Assembly: GCA_964023205.1 (NCBI GenBank)
Contig: OZ026848.1
Span: forward strand, 30,987,912 to 31,051,911
Origin: Lutraria lutraria
Lineage: Eukaryota; Mollusca; Bivalvia; Venerida; Mactridae
Direction: 5' to 3'
DNA length: 64,000 bases
In this document: positions 45,290 to 57,225 of the stretch, one piece after another
Position numbering within the stretch: the first letter of the stretch is position 1
How the letters are laid out: each line of letters opens with the position of its first letter
Position numbers and translations under genes: made by a program
Notes under the pieces: generated by a model
Database searches by the model: none
Seen by the model: the letters and a program-made list of their open reading frames with translations, nothing else
Told to the model about the DNA's origin: nothing

Positions 45290-45326
45290 GCGCCGTCTTT
45301 GATGCTTTGCATCAAAATTAGTCTTG
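45290..45326 (+). repeat. Helentron 3' terminus: inverted partner, hairpin and tail
   Basis: GCGCCGTC (partner of the element's 5' tip), then TTTGATGC/GCATCAAA with a TTT loop at 45298-45316, then a 10 nt tail ending in CTTG before the flanking TT. Confidence 0.7.
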
Positions 45327-48300
45327 TTATCGGAAGAGTACAACTTACTTCAGGCGATTTGTAGAGTCAAATCAGATGAACCTATTAGACCTTATGGTAG
45401 ACATTGAATTAAGAACAAGGCATTAAATCCAGAAATCAATCTGCATTAAATGTAACATAATGCATGCAACTCATACGTATGTACTAGAAAACATATCCGG
45501 GTCCAGTATAGTACATGTACTACAATAAAGATTAATGCGAATTTCGAATGATTGAAATGTTTCTTTATTTATTTTAGTGGTTTCTAGTACCTTATATGTG
45601 TATCTAAACCCCGATTAACCTGCACAGGTATTATCCCAATTAATTTGCGGTCCCGATGTTCCCCCTATATATCAGTGATGCTCGTGTTTGTTATCAATAG
45701 ACTGCAATTCTATACATACCGCTGTCAGTTTATAGACTCAAGTGGTTTCAATTGCAAAATTTGAATGATACATCCTGTCGGTATACAAATCTATATATTG
45801 AAGATGAATGATTCAACATATCATAAAGTGTATGAATCGTAAGTTGTCAATTCATAATTATAATTGAAACCTCTTGCACTCGCCTTCAGAACGGATGCAT
45901 CGGTGATTTAATTAACGTTAAAATTGAAAGTCATTCCTGACGGATGGATGTTAAAATATAGACTGTACGTGGAAAAAACACTGATGATTCAATCAATCGA
46001 CAAAGTTCAATGTATTATCAATGGAAAAAGATTTAAGACAACGTTCCGGTCTGTCCTTTGTGCGAGCAGAGACAACAGTGAGCTTACTTCAAAGTGATTA
46101 TAAACCGCAGTGATGCTTTGTTTTAATAGAAAAGCAAACATTCATTTTTTAAGTGTTCTGGTAAATACAATATTATTAGTCTAAAAGCTCGTATAATTCT
46201 GAATAGAATAGAATCAACCTGGGAGAAAATCTATCGAAGAATAAATTGGATTCAGGTAATTAATTTAAATATTTAAAAAAAACTATCATATTAAAGATAA
46301 AATTTAAGTGTTATATATAGTAATGGAAGAAATATTCTTATGATCAGACGCTAATTTTGATTTATAATGAAAATTATATAATGCAATAGAACTGATTTAA
46401 ACATCTCAGGGAAATTAATAAATTATTTAATGAAATTATACAGTTAATAACAAGGGTAATCAATGAACTTGGTTACGTTAGTACTCTTTGGACAATTGTG
46501 TCTACTTATAAGAATAAAGGAATGATATCCCGATAAATAATTCACGACAAACGAGCGGATAAATATCAAGGCATCAATTGCGCAACAAAAGTAATGAAAA
46601 TAAAATCGACGTAAACAACTCTCCACGCATAGAATGCGTTCTATGACACATTCGGTAATATTGAACATTCTTGTGCTTAAATGTAGACACTTTGAAAATC
46701 AAATTTCTAAATATTTAATACCCTGTAGACAGGTGATCGGAAGGTCGTGACATTAAGATAGGAACGAAAAATATATGTATGTCTGTTCGAATAGGCTCAA
46801 CTCAACTAATTAAAATATGCTTCATTAGTCCATAATCATGTACATACTGAAACAGTGATATACAAATGATCCGAAAAAGTGAAAGACACAAACATTTTTA
46901 ATTGACTGTTGCATCCAAGCATATTTACCCACTTTTGATCAAACATAGGCTGTGAATAGCCGCATGTGAAATGTCGGAGTTACGTGATAAGGACTAGAAA
47001 CACTCAAGCAATTGTTACGTCAAGACTTATAATGTTGACGATAGACACATTGCAATATATCATATACATCAACCATTTGAGGTTAGTACGCTGACTATAA
47101 GGATATCCAAACTATCACAATATATTTCAGGAAACTTTTGTATGGTCATTTCTCTGTCAGGATGCTTGGAGGCAAAGGAAGGTTTGTTATTAACCATGCT
47201 GCATTTATTGTAGTTCATTTTCGATTCTCGATAAAACGATCAGTATGAAATATAACATTCGGTTCTTGATTTGATTTGTTAAAAGGGTGTGTTTTTAACG
47301 TAGTATATCACGTGATCTAATTTAATCAGTGTATCACAGCAGTTTAGACGCTCATGGTATATTAACGTACAGAATTCGTGGTGAGTATTAAACGTGGTGA
47401 TATATTCTAGTCACGTATCGCAATTTTTTCCATCATTTCTAGACATACAAAATGAATGTTTATGTTCTGTTAGAAATGATTCACAGACTCAGGGTTGATC
47501 ATTTATATTTGATATCCCGAGGAGTAATATACTCTTTCCGTACATCGTAAACTTTATGCGGCTTTTGGATAAACTGAAATAAGTTAACTAAAATAAATAA
47601 TGCGAGGGCATGAGATATTTAAATCTGAAAACTATTTTCACCGATAGTTTTTTAACAGTGTTTAGAAATAGAAAATAGAAATAAAAAATATTTGATTAGT
47701 GGTCATATTGAAAGGCTATTTGACGAAAATAACAACTTCGACATAATCTATTATTCATAACATATGCCTCCGTAAGCTCTAAAAGCTTCTGCCATCGAAT
47801 AAAGTTTGAGTGAGATTTTCATGATAGTTTATAAATCCTTGTAAATATAATTTACAATAATATTAGGACGCGTGATTAAATGTGATTAACCTTGCCTGTG
47901 GGTATCGATGTGTGCGTAGGCGTGCGCGAAGTTGTGCCTGACAACATGCAAATTGTTGTTTTACGTCATTTATGAACCTACAGATTCATGTAACAGTTTC
48001 ACTACGAGAAATGTCACGTTACTCGTATATCAATTATTTTATGTTTAATCATGACGCTGGTTAAATGTCAAATACTCTAAGTTACGTTGGTTACTGAATA
48101 TATACTAATTTTGAATTATGCCTATATCAAAATCTCGACATTGATCATGTATCTCTAATGACATTAACGTTATAACATGCACCTTTTCATCAATTTATGT
48201 TAGGTTTAAATAAATCATTATGTGAGAGAAGATAGTTGACTTGTAACAACAATGATGCCGTCATATTCAGCGTCATTTCCATGTTTGACTTTGTTGTGAG

Positions 48301-48566
48301 CAGAACCGATACAAACAAGAATTTGAATATTATATTCTCAGTATTCTTGCATCTGATGGTTCAAAAGAGATCACACATACTCATCCAATAGCCCAATGTT
48401 GTTACAACCATGGACATATCAATCATTTTAGAATCACTGCTCCTAACAAACGAGCTTTATTTTTACTCGCTTGAAAACGAATCGAATTATAAAACAAATA
48501 CTGGGCAAGAACTTCAATGTCTTAGATAATTAATCAGAAATAAAAAATAATTTCAATTTAAGTTCG

Positions 48567-48574
48567 TGACGTCA
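48567..48574. promoter_or_regulatory. Single CRE-type unit (TGACGTCA) in array unit A
   Basis: CGTGACGTCACGCAGAATAT matches one unit of the 32 bp minisatellite found expanded at the same place in units B and C. A full CREB/ATF palindrome; regulatory use is unproven. Confidence 0.6.
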
Positions 48575-49950
48575 CGCAGAATATTGACAGCAGGAGGTTA
48601 ATGAGTGCATTAATATTTTACCCCAAACAAAATCCATGCAAGCTTTTAAGAACGAATAATTGTTTACTTGTGATTAAAAAGGTATCAAGAATAAGGTGAT
48701 ATATTCTTTCACATGAACAAAATTGATTTTGGTATTAGCATCTCATAAAAAGATGTAAAAATATACTGGAGGACAAAATTTTAATGGGATTCCTTATCTT
48801 CATTTGTGACCTATAATTTAGTCTAGTATGAAACAATTTCAGACACAAGGGACTCACTTTCACAATGGGGAAGATGATCAATTATAACATCCTTACGGCC
48901 AAACCAATATGGAGAGCTTAAAATAGGTGAAAAATCAACTGAAATTATTTCTGATCCACAGAAGTAAATTTAATAAACAATAACGATCACAAATCATACG
49001 TGACCGTAACATTTTGGCAAGGGTTTTTTTTTTAAAAAAAAACACCATAATATGTTTTATGATATCATTTATATGGAAATGTGAATCCAAGCAAAATGAA
49101 TATAGTTCATGATGATTCTTTTAAACTATAGAAAAGTCTTATTGGATTTCGTGTCAACACTCTTATCATTATCTATAAAATATTCATTAGATTGCATTAG
49201 CGTCCATTTCATTACTTTGACTTATTGAAATAATTATGATATTTCAACGGAGGTGAACATTTTGAGAGTGTGATTGACCAGATATCCTGGGCACTATTTT
49301 CATCTCCTCGTCAAGATGCAGTCGTTTGAATGTCACACTTGGGACATCAATGTGTACTATAGATATTACAGTAATATGAGCTTGCATTGTTGTTTAAGTA
49401 AAGTACATTCAACAAGTTGACAGACACATTATATCATGGACAAACAAATATTTACAGAAAACGATCAGAAGATTTTGTAAAGTAAAACACGGTAATGTTG
49501 AATTAGCTTATTGTGTTGAATCGGACACAGTGCAGATTTGATTTCCCGAACTATGGCAACATTATATATCGTAAAATTTGAATAAAATGAAAAAACATCC
49601 TTTATCCCCAGAAAATCACTATAGCCGTGTACTACTGTTCGCCTGTTTGGTTTTGCAATATTTCCGTATTAATACCACTTTTATATACCTTCATATGAAT
49701 AATTATGTACATAGTATGTTATAAATCAGGGTTGAATATGAACATGCTTGTAAAAATTGAAACCATTTTTCTCAGCTTCCTTTTAAAATTTGCATTATGG
49801 TGCATTTATATCAGACTGGTAAAAATCCAATTGGATTTAACTTTATGATTGTTTCTTAAGTAAATACTAAACAAACAATTATGATGAAAACAAGTTGCAA
49901 ACGATAGATTATAACATATATTATTTGACTAAATATGAGTATCATGTTAT

Positions 49951-50005
49951 CCCCGCCGTAATTTGACTCTGACTGTTGAAAGGGTGTGTAAAACTCAATA
50001 TCAAC
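49951..50005 (+). mobile_element. SINE 3' remnant in unit B
   Basis: CCCCGCCGTAATTTGACTCT then GACTGTTGAAAGGGTGTGTA matches the 3' part of the SINE in unit C. About 45 bp of the central block present in C is missing here. Confidence 0.65.
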
Positions 50006-53000
50006 AAACACACTTTTTTGTTCCTACGTATCTATCTTTAACCATTCATATCACTAATATTTTTTTTAATGTATTTTATCATTTTTATTGATAACATGTG
50101 CTATCCTTATCTCATAAATTATTGTTGTTGCTTACCTTTTCATTTAAACGAGCTACATTACCAAATTCAGTTTGAATCGAACATCATCACTTTTGTGTCA
50201 TGAAGAAAATCGTATGATAAATAATTGTTTCTCTACTATAAGCTTTCTCATCATATTACAAGCAATTTGGGTAGTGGTCTACAGTTATTATTGTATTTCT
50301 ATAAGATATTGAACTGATGATAGATGTTGCATCCTGGATGTTTGTGTGTTGTTTTAAACAGTGTGTAATCTTGCTTTAATTAATAAGCATATCACGTGTT
50401 TCTAAAGCACGCATCTAATGATGGACTCGCATGATAAGAGATCAATCATCGCATTCATCTTGCCTCCCGTGGAGACAGATCTACACAGAATGAAACATAT
50501 CATACAGTACCACAATTTGGTTGGCTTCGACCATAGAGAGGAACGTATTCGTATTTAAATGTAATTCAGATTACGCTGATTCAATTTGTTTCCTTATTTC
50601 TTACCGAGACTATGTATCCGAATGCAATCTGAACAACACCACTTCATCTGAACAACACCACTTCGAAGTTAAAATCATCGAAATTTTCTACGAATTAATA
50701 ATGTCTCCTGAGTTTTATCAAGATCAAATGAGTTAATATGTTATAAAATGGCAACAGGACTGATTACATATTTAAAGATTGCTTGTCGTAGTCAATGACG
50801 TAATAGTTTTCAAATCAGTTAAATCGTAAGTACACACAGCATTATTCATTAATGAATCTGTACGATGATGTCTTAGTGCTAACCTGCAATTGTATTGGAA
50901 AGTCATGTGACCCATCCCCCCCCCACCATTATGGTCTTAAAAACCATTAAGATTCGATCAGACAAATTATATATGGTGGTAACGATGATGTTGGGGTGGA
51001 GATAACGTAGTGTTTATCTAATCCGATCTATTAGTTATCAGACATTGTGATTAGACGGGTTAACTCTGATACGTGATAATATAACTCATTATGGATACAC
51101 TTTGCTGCCTCGTCCACTTAGGATTATAGTGTTATTTCTTTATATTCATTACGGAGGTCTAGCACATTCACAAATTAGCAAACACCTTGACGCAATAAAA
51201 GTATCATATAATTATATACGTTAGATTGTAGTATTACAAATTTCGATTTTCCCACACACCAGATTTCTTTCTAGTTGATATTTCTAGTATGGTTGCCGAA
51301 TACATTTCGTTGTGATTAAACAAGTAGTTTGTTTTACTCAAAACCTTGTTACTGCAAGGAAGCTATTATTTACCGGTTCATTAAAATGTTCGTAATGATA
51401 AACGTTGAGGTAACATGAACATGGCGGACATACATGTTATTAATACACTGGGTGAATGAGTATTAAGATTTCCGACTCTGTCTTAGAATACCTTAGTTTG
51501 ATATCCCTGTTTTAATAGATTACAAGGAAAAAACTCAATGAAGAGCACGCCTAAAGATAATCATGCTTAAATTAAAAACATACCGCGGTATCACATTCCA
51601 GTGAGTTTTGTTTTATAGATTGGAGATGGTAGTAAAGAAATCATTATCAGTTGACTATTATACTGACCTCGTTTTCAATTTGTAGTTGAATGATGACAGA
51701 CGTAAACGGGAGACGGACGGAGTACATGCAAGGAGTATGTTTCACATGCCTGTTCAGATAGAAATATTGACAATTTAAAAATATTATCACTCTTGGCAAA
51801 CTTTAAAAACTGTTTGCAATAACACATTGTCCTTAGTATCATTTCATATGATATATAAATAGAAGCGGGAAACAAATGATAGAACGATGTTTTCTAAATG
51901 TGATATGCCCGTCTGAGATTACACAAATTGCACCATATTGCTGGTTTAATGTTTCGCCGGATGATATAGATTTTTAGTGCAATGTTCCCGTGTCAATACT
52001 GAATTACTCATAACACAGAAAAGAGGATATTGTTCTGTCTTTATCTTGATTTTGACAATTTACACCCGCCAGAACTGTCACATATGAAACCATCAAGTTA
52101 ATGTAATGTTTACATATTGTCAATGTCATATATAATGAATATACCAGGACAATAAATAACGTGTGATGTAATATCAATATAATACTACGTGTTACATAAT
52201 GTCATTAAAAACATTCATAATGTGTTAAGTATAGTCAGTATATTCTTCAGCGTGTTCTTTGACATTTTAGTTAAGTCCCTTAGTCGTCCGATTTACATAT
52301 ATAGCTCCATATAGATGGGTCCTTATAATTTGAAAAGCGGTAAATTGGATATCTTATATTACTCATTATCAATTGACCTAACGTTATTATCGGAATAGTA
52401 CTATTTACTTCAGGCGATATGTAGACTCATATCTGATGAACATATTAGACCTTATGGTAGACATTTGATTAAGAACAAGGCATTAAATCCAGAAATCAAT
52501 CTGCATTAAATGTAACATAATGCATGCAACTCATACGTATGTACTAGAAAACATATCCGGGTCCAGTATAGTACATGTACTACAATATAGATTAATGCGA
52601 ATTTCGAATAATTAAGATGTTTCTTTGTTTTTTTAGTGGTTTCTAGTACAATATATGTGCATCTAAACCCCGATTATCCGAACTCGAAAACCTGCAGAGG
52701 TATTATCCCAGATAAATTTTCGATCCCGATGTTCCCCTATATATCAGTGATGCTCGTGTTTGTTATCAATAGACACCAATTCTATACATACTGCTGTCAG
52801 TTTATAGACTCAAGTGGTTTCAATTGCAAAATTTGAATGATACATCCTGTCGGTATACAAATCTATATATTGAAGATGAATGATTCAACATATCATAAAG
52901 TGTATTCACCGTACATGGTCAGCTCATAATTATAATTGAAACCTCTTGCACTCGCCTTCAAAACGGATGCATCGGTGATTTAATTAACGTTAAAATTGAA

Positions 53001-55617
53001 AGTCATTCCTGACGGATGGATGTTAAAATATAGACTGTACGTGGAAAAAAACACTGATGATTCAATCAATCGACAAAGTTCAATGTATTATCAATGGAAA
53101 CAGATTTAAGACAACAAATAAATTGTCAATCAAATATAGCCGTTCCGTTATGTGCTTTGTGCGAGCAGAGACAACGATGAGATTACTTCAAAGTGAACCG
53201 CATGAATTCTTCGTTTTAATAGGAAAGCAAATACTTAACATTTAAGTGTTCTGGTAATACAATACTATCAGTCTAAAAGCTCGGATAAGTCTGGATAGAA
53301 TGGATCAGACTAAAGAGATTGCATTCAGGTAATTAATTCAAATACATGTATTTAAAATCAACCATCACAATAAAGAGATTATTAAGTATTATATTTAGTA
53401 ATGAAACAAATATTATTATGATCAGGCATTTATTTATTTTTTTTATAAAACATTTATAGTATAATAAAACTGCTTCAAACAGCTCAGGGAAATTAATAAA
53501 TTATTTAATGAAATTATAATGTTAATAACAAGGGTAATCAATGAACGTGGTAACTCTTTGGACAATTGTGTGTACATATAAGAATAAAGGAACGGTATCA
53601 CAATTAAATAATTCACGACAAACGATCGTATAAATATCGAAGCATCAACTGCGCAACAATGTAAAGAAAATAAAATCGACGTAAACAACTCTCCACGCAG
53701 AGAAAACGTACTAGGACACATTCGGTAATATTGAACATTCTTGTGCTAAAATATTTAACACCCTGTAGACAGGTGATCGGAAGGTCGTGACATTAAGACA
53801 TGGACGAAATATATGTATCTCTGTTCGAAATAGTCTCAACTCAACTAAAATATGCTTCGTTAGTCCATAATCATATACATATTGAAACAGTGATAAACAA
53901 ATAAATGGTTTTAACATATAGATAGTGAACATGATCCGAAAAAGTGAAAGACACAAACATTTTTAAATGATTGTTGCATGCAAACATATTTACCAACTTT
54001 TGATCCGTCCATAGGCTGTGAATAGCCGCATGTGGAATGTCGGAGTTACGTAATAAGGACTAGAAACACTCAAGTAATTGTTACGTCAAGACTTATAATG
54101 TTGACGATAGACACATTGCAATATATCATACACATCAACCATTTGAGGTTAGTACGCTGACTATAAGGATATCCAAACTATCACAATATATTTCAGGAAA
54201 TATTTGTATCGTCATTTCTCTGTCAGGATGCTTGGTGGCAAAGGAAGATTTGTTATAAACCATGCTGCATTTATTGTAGTTCATTTTCGATTCTCGGGAA
54301 AACGATCAGTATGAAATATAACATTCGGTTCTTGATTTGATTTGTTAATTGGGTGTGTTTTTAACGTAGTATATCACGTGATCTAATTTAATTAGTGTAT
54401 CACAGCAGTTTAGACGCTCATGGTATATTAACGTACAGAATTCGTGGTGAGTATTAAACGTGGTGATATATTCTAGTCACGTATCGCGATTTTTTCAATC
54501 ATTTCTAGACATACAAAATGAATGTTTATGTTCTGTTAGAAATGATTCACAGACTCAGGGTTGATCATTTATATTTGATATCTTGAGGAGTAATATACTC
54601 TTTCCGTACATCGTAAACTATATGCGGCTTTTGGATAAACTGAAATAAGTTAACTAAAATAAATAATGCGAGGGCATGAGATATTTAAATCTGAAAACTA
54701 TTTTCACCGATAGTTTTTTAACAGTGTTTAGAAATAGAAAATAGAAATAAGAAATATTTGATAAGTGGTCATATTCAAAGGCTATTTGACGAAAATAACA
54801 ACTTCGACAGAATCTATTATTCATAACATATGCCTCCATAAGCTCTAAAAGCTTCTGCCATCGAATAAAGTTTGAGTGAGATTTTCATGATAGTTTATAA
54901 ATCCTTGTAAATACAATTTACAATAATATTAGATTGCGTGATTAAATGTGATTAAAAGTTGTGCCTGACAACATGCAAAGTGTCGTTTTACGTCATTTAT
55001 GAACCTACAGATTCATGTAACAGTTTCACTACGATAAATGTCACGTCAGTCGTGTATCAATTATTTTATGTTTAATCATGACGCTGGTTAAATTTAATGT
55101 CAAATACTCTAAGTTACGTTGGTTACCGAAGATATACTAATTTTGAATTATACCTATATCAAAATCTCGACATTGATCATGTATCTCTAATGACATTAAC
55201 GTTAAAACATGCACTTTTTCATCAATTTATGGGATCAAAACTGACAATATTAGGTTTAAATAAATCATTATGTGAGAGAAGATAGTTGACTTGTAACAAC
55301 AATGATGCCATCATATTCAGCGTCATTTCCATGTTTGACTTTGTCGTGAGCAGAACCGATACAAACAAGAATTTGAATATTATATTCTCAGTATTCTTGC
55401 ATCTGATGGTTCAAAAGAGATCACACATACTCATCCAATAGCCCAATGATTTTACAACCATGGACATATCAATCGTTTTAGAATCACTGCTCCAAACAAA
55501 CGAGCTTTATTTTTACTCGCTTAAAAACGAATCTAATTATAAAACAGATACTGGGCAAGAACTTCAATGTCTTAGATAAATAATCAGAAATAAAAAATTA
55601 TTTCAATTTAAGTTACA

Positions 55618-55765
55618 TGACTGCTCGCAGAAAACTCACATTTATTGATTGGCCTCAACCTGTAAATCAACGTGATGTACGTGACGTCACGCAGTAATTT
55701 GATACTCAGTGCGTGACAAGATGTCTCATAGAAACTTGACACTCAGTTCGTGACGTCACGCAGAA
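55618..55765. repeat. 32 bp CRE minisatellite in unit B
   Basis: Units begin near 55618 (decayed TGACTGCT), 55682 (TGACGTCACGCAG), 55714 (TGACAAGA) and 55751 (TGACGTCACGCAG). The 64 and 32 bp spacings show the 32 bp period; the last gap is 37 bp. Two units keep the exact TGACGTCA palindrome. Confidence 0.75.
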
Positions 55766-57123
55766 TATTGACTGCTTCGGCAGGAGGTTAATGAGTGCAT
55801 TAATATTTTACCCCAAACATAATCCATGCAAGCTTTTAAGAACGAATAATTGTTTACGTATGATTAACTACGTATCAAGAATAAGGTGATAGACTCTTTC
55901 ACATGAACAAAATTGATTTTGGTATTAGCATCTCATAAAAAGATGTTAAAATATACTGGAGGACAAAATTTTAATGGGATTCCTTATCTTCATTTGTGAC
56001 GTATAATTTAGTCTCGTATGAAACAATTTCAGACACAAGGGACTCACTTTCACAATGGGGAAGATGATCAATTATAACATCTTTTATTTATCCTTACGAC
56101 CAAACCAATATGGAGAGCTTAAAGTAGGTGAAAAATCAACTGAAATTATTTCTGATTCACAGAAGTAAATTTAATAAACAATAACGATAACAAATCATGC
56201 GTGACCTTAACATTTTGGCAAGGTTTTTTTTTTTAAAAAAACAACAACACCATAATATGTTTTTAGATATCATTTATATGGAAATGTGAATCCAAGCAAA
56301 ATGAATATAGTTCATGATGATTCTTTTAAACTATAGAAAAGTCTTATTGGATTTCGTGTCAACACTCTTATCATTATCTATAAAATATTCATTAGATTGC
56401 ATTAGCGTCCATTTCATTACTTTGACTCATTGAAATAATTATGATATTTCAACGGAGGTGAACATTTTGAGAGCACTATTTTCATCTCCTCGTCAAGATG
56501 CAGTCGTTTGAATGTCACACTTGGGACATCAATGTGTACGATAGATATCACAGTAATATGAGCTTGCATTGTTGTTTAAGTAAAGTACATTCAACAAGTT
56601 GACAGACACATTATATCATGGACAAACAAATATTTACAGAAAACGATCAGAAGATTTTGTAAAGTAAAACACGGTAATGTTGAATTAGCTTATTGTGTTG
56701 AATCGGACACAGTGCAGATTTGATTTCCCGAACTATGGCAACATTATTATATCGTAAAATTTGAACAAAATGAAATAAAACATCCTTTATCCCCAGAAAT
56801 TCACTATAGCCGTGTACTACTGTTCGCCTGTTTGGATTTGCAATATTTCCGTATTAATGCCTCTTTTATATACCTTCATATGAATATGTACATAGTATGT
56901 TATAAATCAGGGTTGAATATGAACATGCTTGTAAAAATTGAAACAATTTTTCTCAGCTTCCTTTAAAAATTTGCATTATGGTGCATTTATATCAGACTGG
57001 TAAAAATCCAATTGGATTTAACTTTATGATTGTTTCTTAAGTAAATACTAAACAATTATGATGAAAACAAGTTGCAAAGTTGATAACATATATTATTTGA
57101 CTAAATATGAGTATCATGTTATC

Positions 57124-57225
57124 TTGTAGTACTGGTTCTTCCCTGGAACGATGGTTAGATGAACTGTCCGCCCTAATATGACTCTGACTGTTGAAAGGGT
57201 GTGTAAAACTCAATATCAACAAACA
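57124..57225 (+). mobile_element. 5'-truncated SINE in unit C
   Basis: TAGTACTGGTTCTTCCCTGG, AACGATGGTTAGATGAACTG and a 3' end GTTGAAAGGGTGTGTAAAAC match the central block and tail of the SINE at 16983-17215. The tRNA-like head is missing. Confidence 0.8.

Larger units (their letters stand above)
39861..45326 (+). mobile_element. Helentron-like element, non-autonomous or eroded, inserted in array unit A
   Basis: This segment is missing at the corresponding place in unit B (52388) and unit C (about 59600), which read GTTATTATCGG without interruption. In A the left flank ends GTTATT and the right resumes TTATCGG, as expected for insertion between T and T. The 5' end GACGGCGC has its inverted partner GCGCCGTC at 45290-45297, just inside the 3' end. 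It is followed at once by a perfect hairpin (TTTGATGC, TTT, GCATCAAA) and a 10 nt tail. An asymmetric inverted repeat plus a subterminal 3' hairpin and T/T insertion is the diagnostic set for Helentrons. The 5' tip also folds on itself. Cargo is a promoter-like block, a protease-like fragment and an RPA1-like pseudogene. No Rep or helicase domain is seen, so mobilisation would need a partner. Confidence 0.7.
36690..48900 (+). repeat. Tandem array unit A (carries a 5.5 kb insertion)
   Basis: First of three direct copies. Landmarks shared with B and C are GTGAATCCAAGCAAAATG (36809), GACCATAGAGAGGAACGTAT (38087), TTAGTCGTCCGATTTACATA (39752) and TATATCACGTGATCTAATTT (47303). Without the insertion it is about 6.7 kb. 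Its first 1.5 kb is the most diverged left end of the three and lacks the stretch of about 220 bp containing the SINE seen in B and C. No splice-bounded coding exon or conserved frame was found outside the insertion. Confidence 0.85.
48900..56110 (+). repeat. Tandem array unit B, about 7.2 kb
   Basis: Second direct copy. It is very close to C over its left two thirds and very close to A over its right third. It lacks the Helentron, keeps the uninterrupted target GTTATTATCGG at 52384, and contains a SINE remnant at 49951-50005. Small frames of 60-90 codons repeated in B and C are broken by indels in A, so they are not conserved as proteins. The junction with C lies near 56030-56115. Confidence 0.9.

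Noticed and set aside
52636..52836. 66-codon frame identical in units B and C
   Set aside because: Identity reflects recent duplication of the DNA; unit A has a 13 bp deletion in the same place that breaks it.
53443..53721. 92-codon hydrophobic minus-strand frame in unit B
   Set aside because: The equivalent stretches in A and C are broken by indels, and no signal peptide plus domain pattern or splice context is seen.
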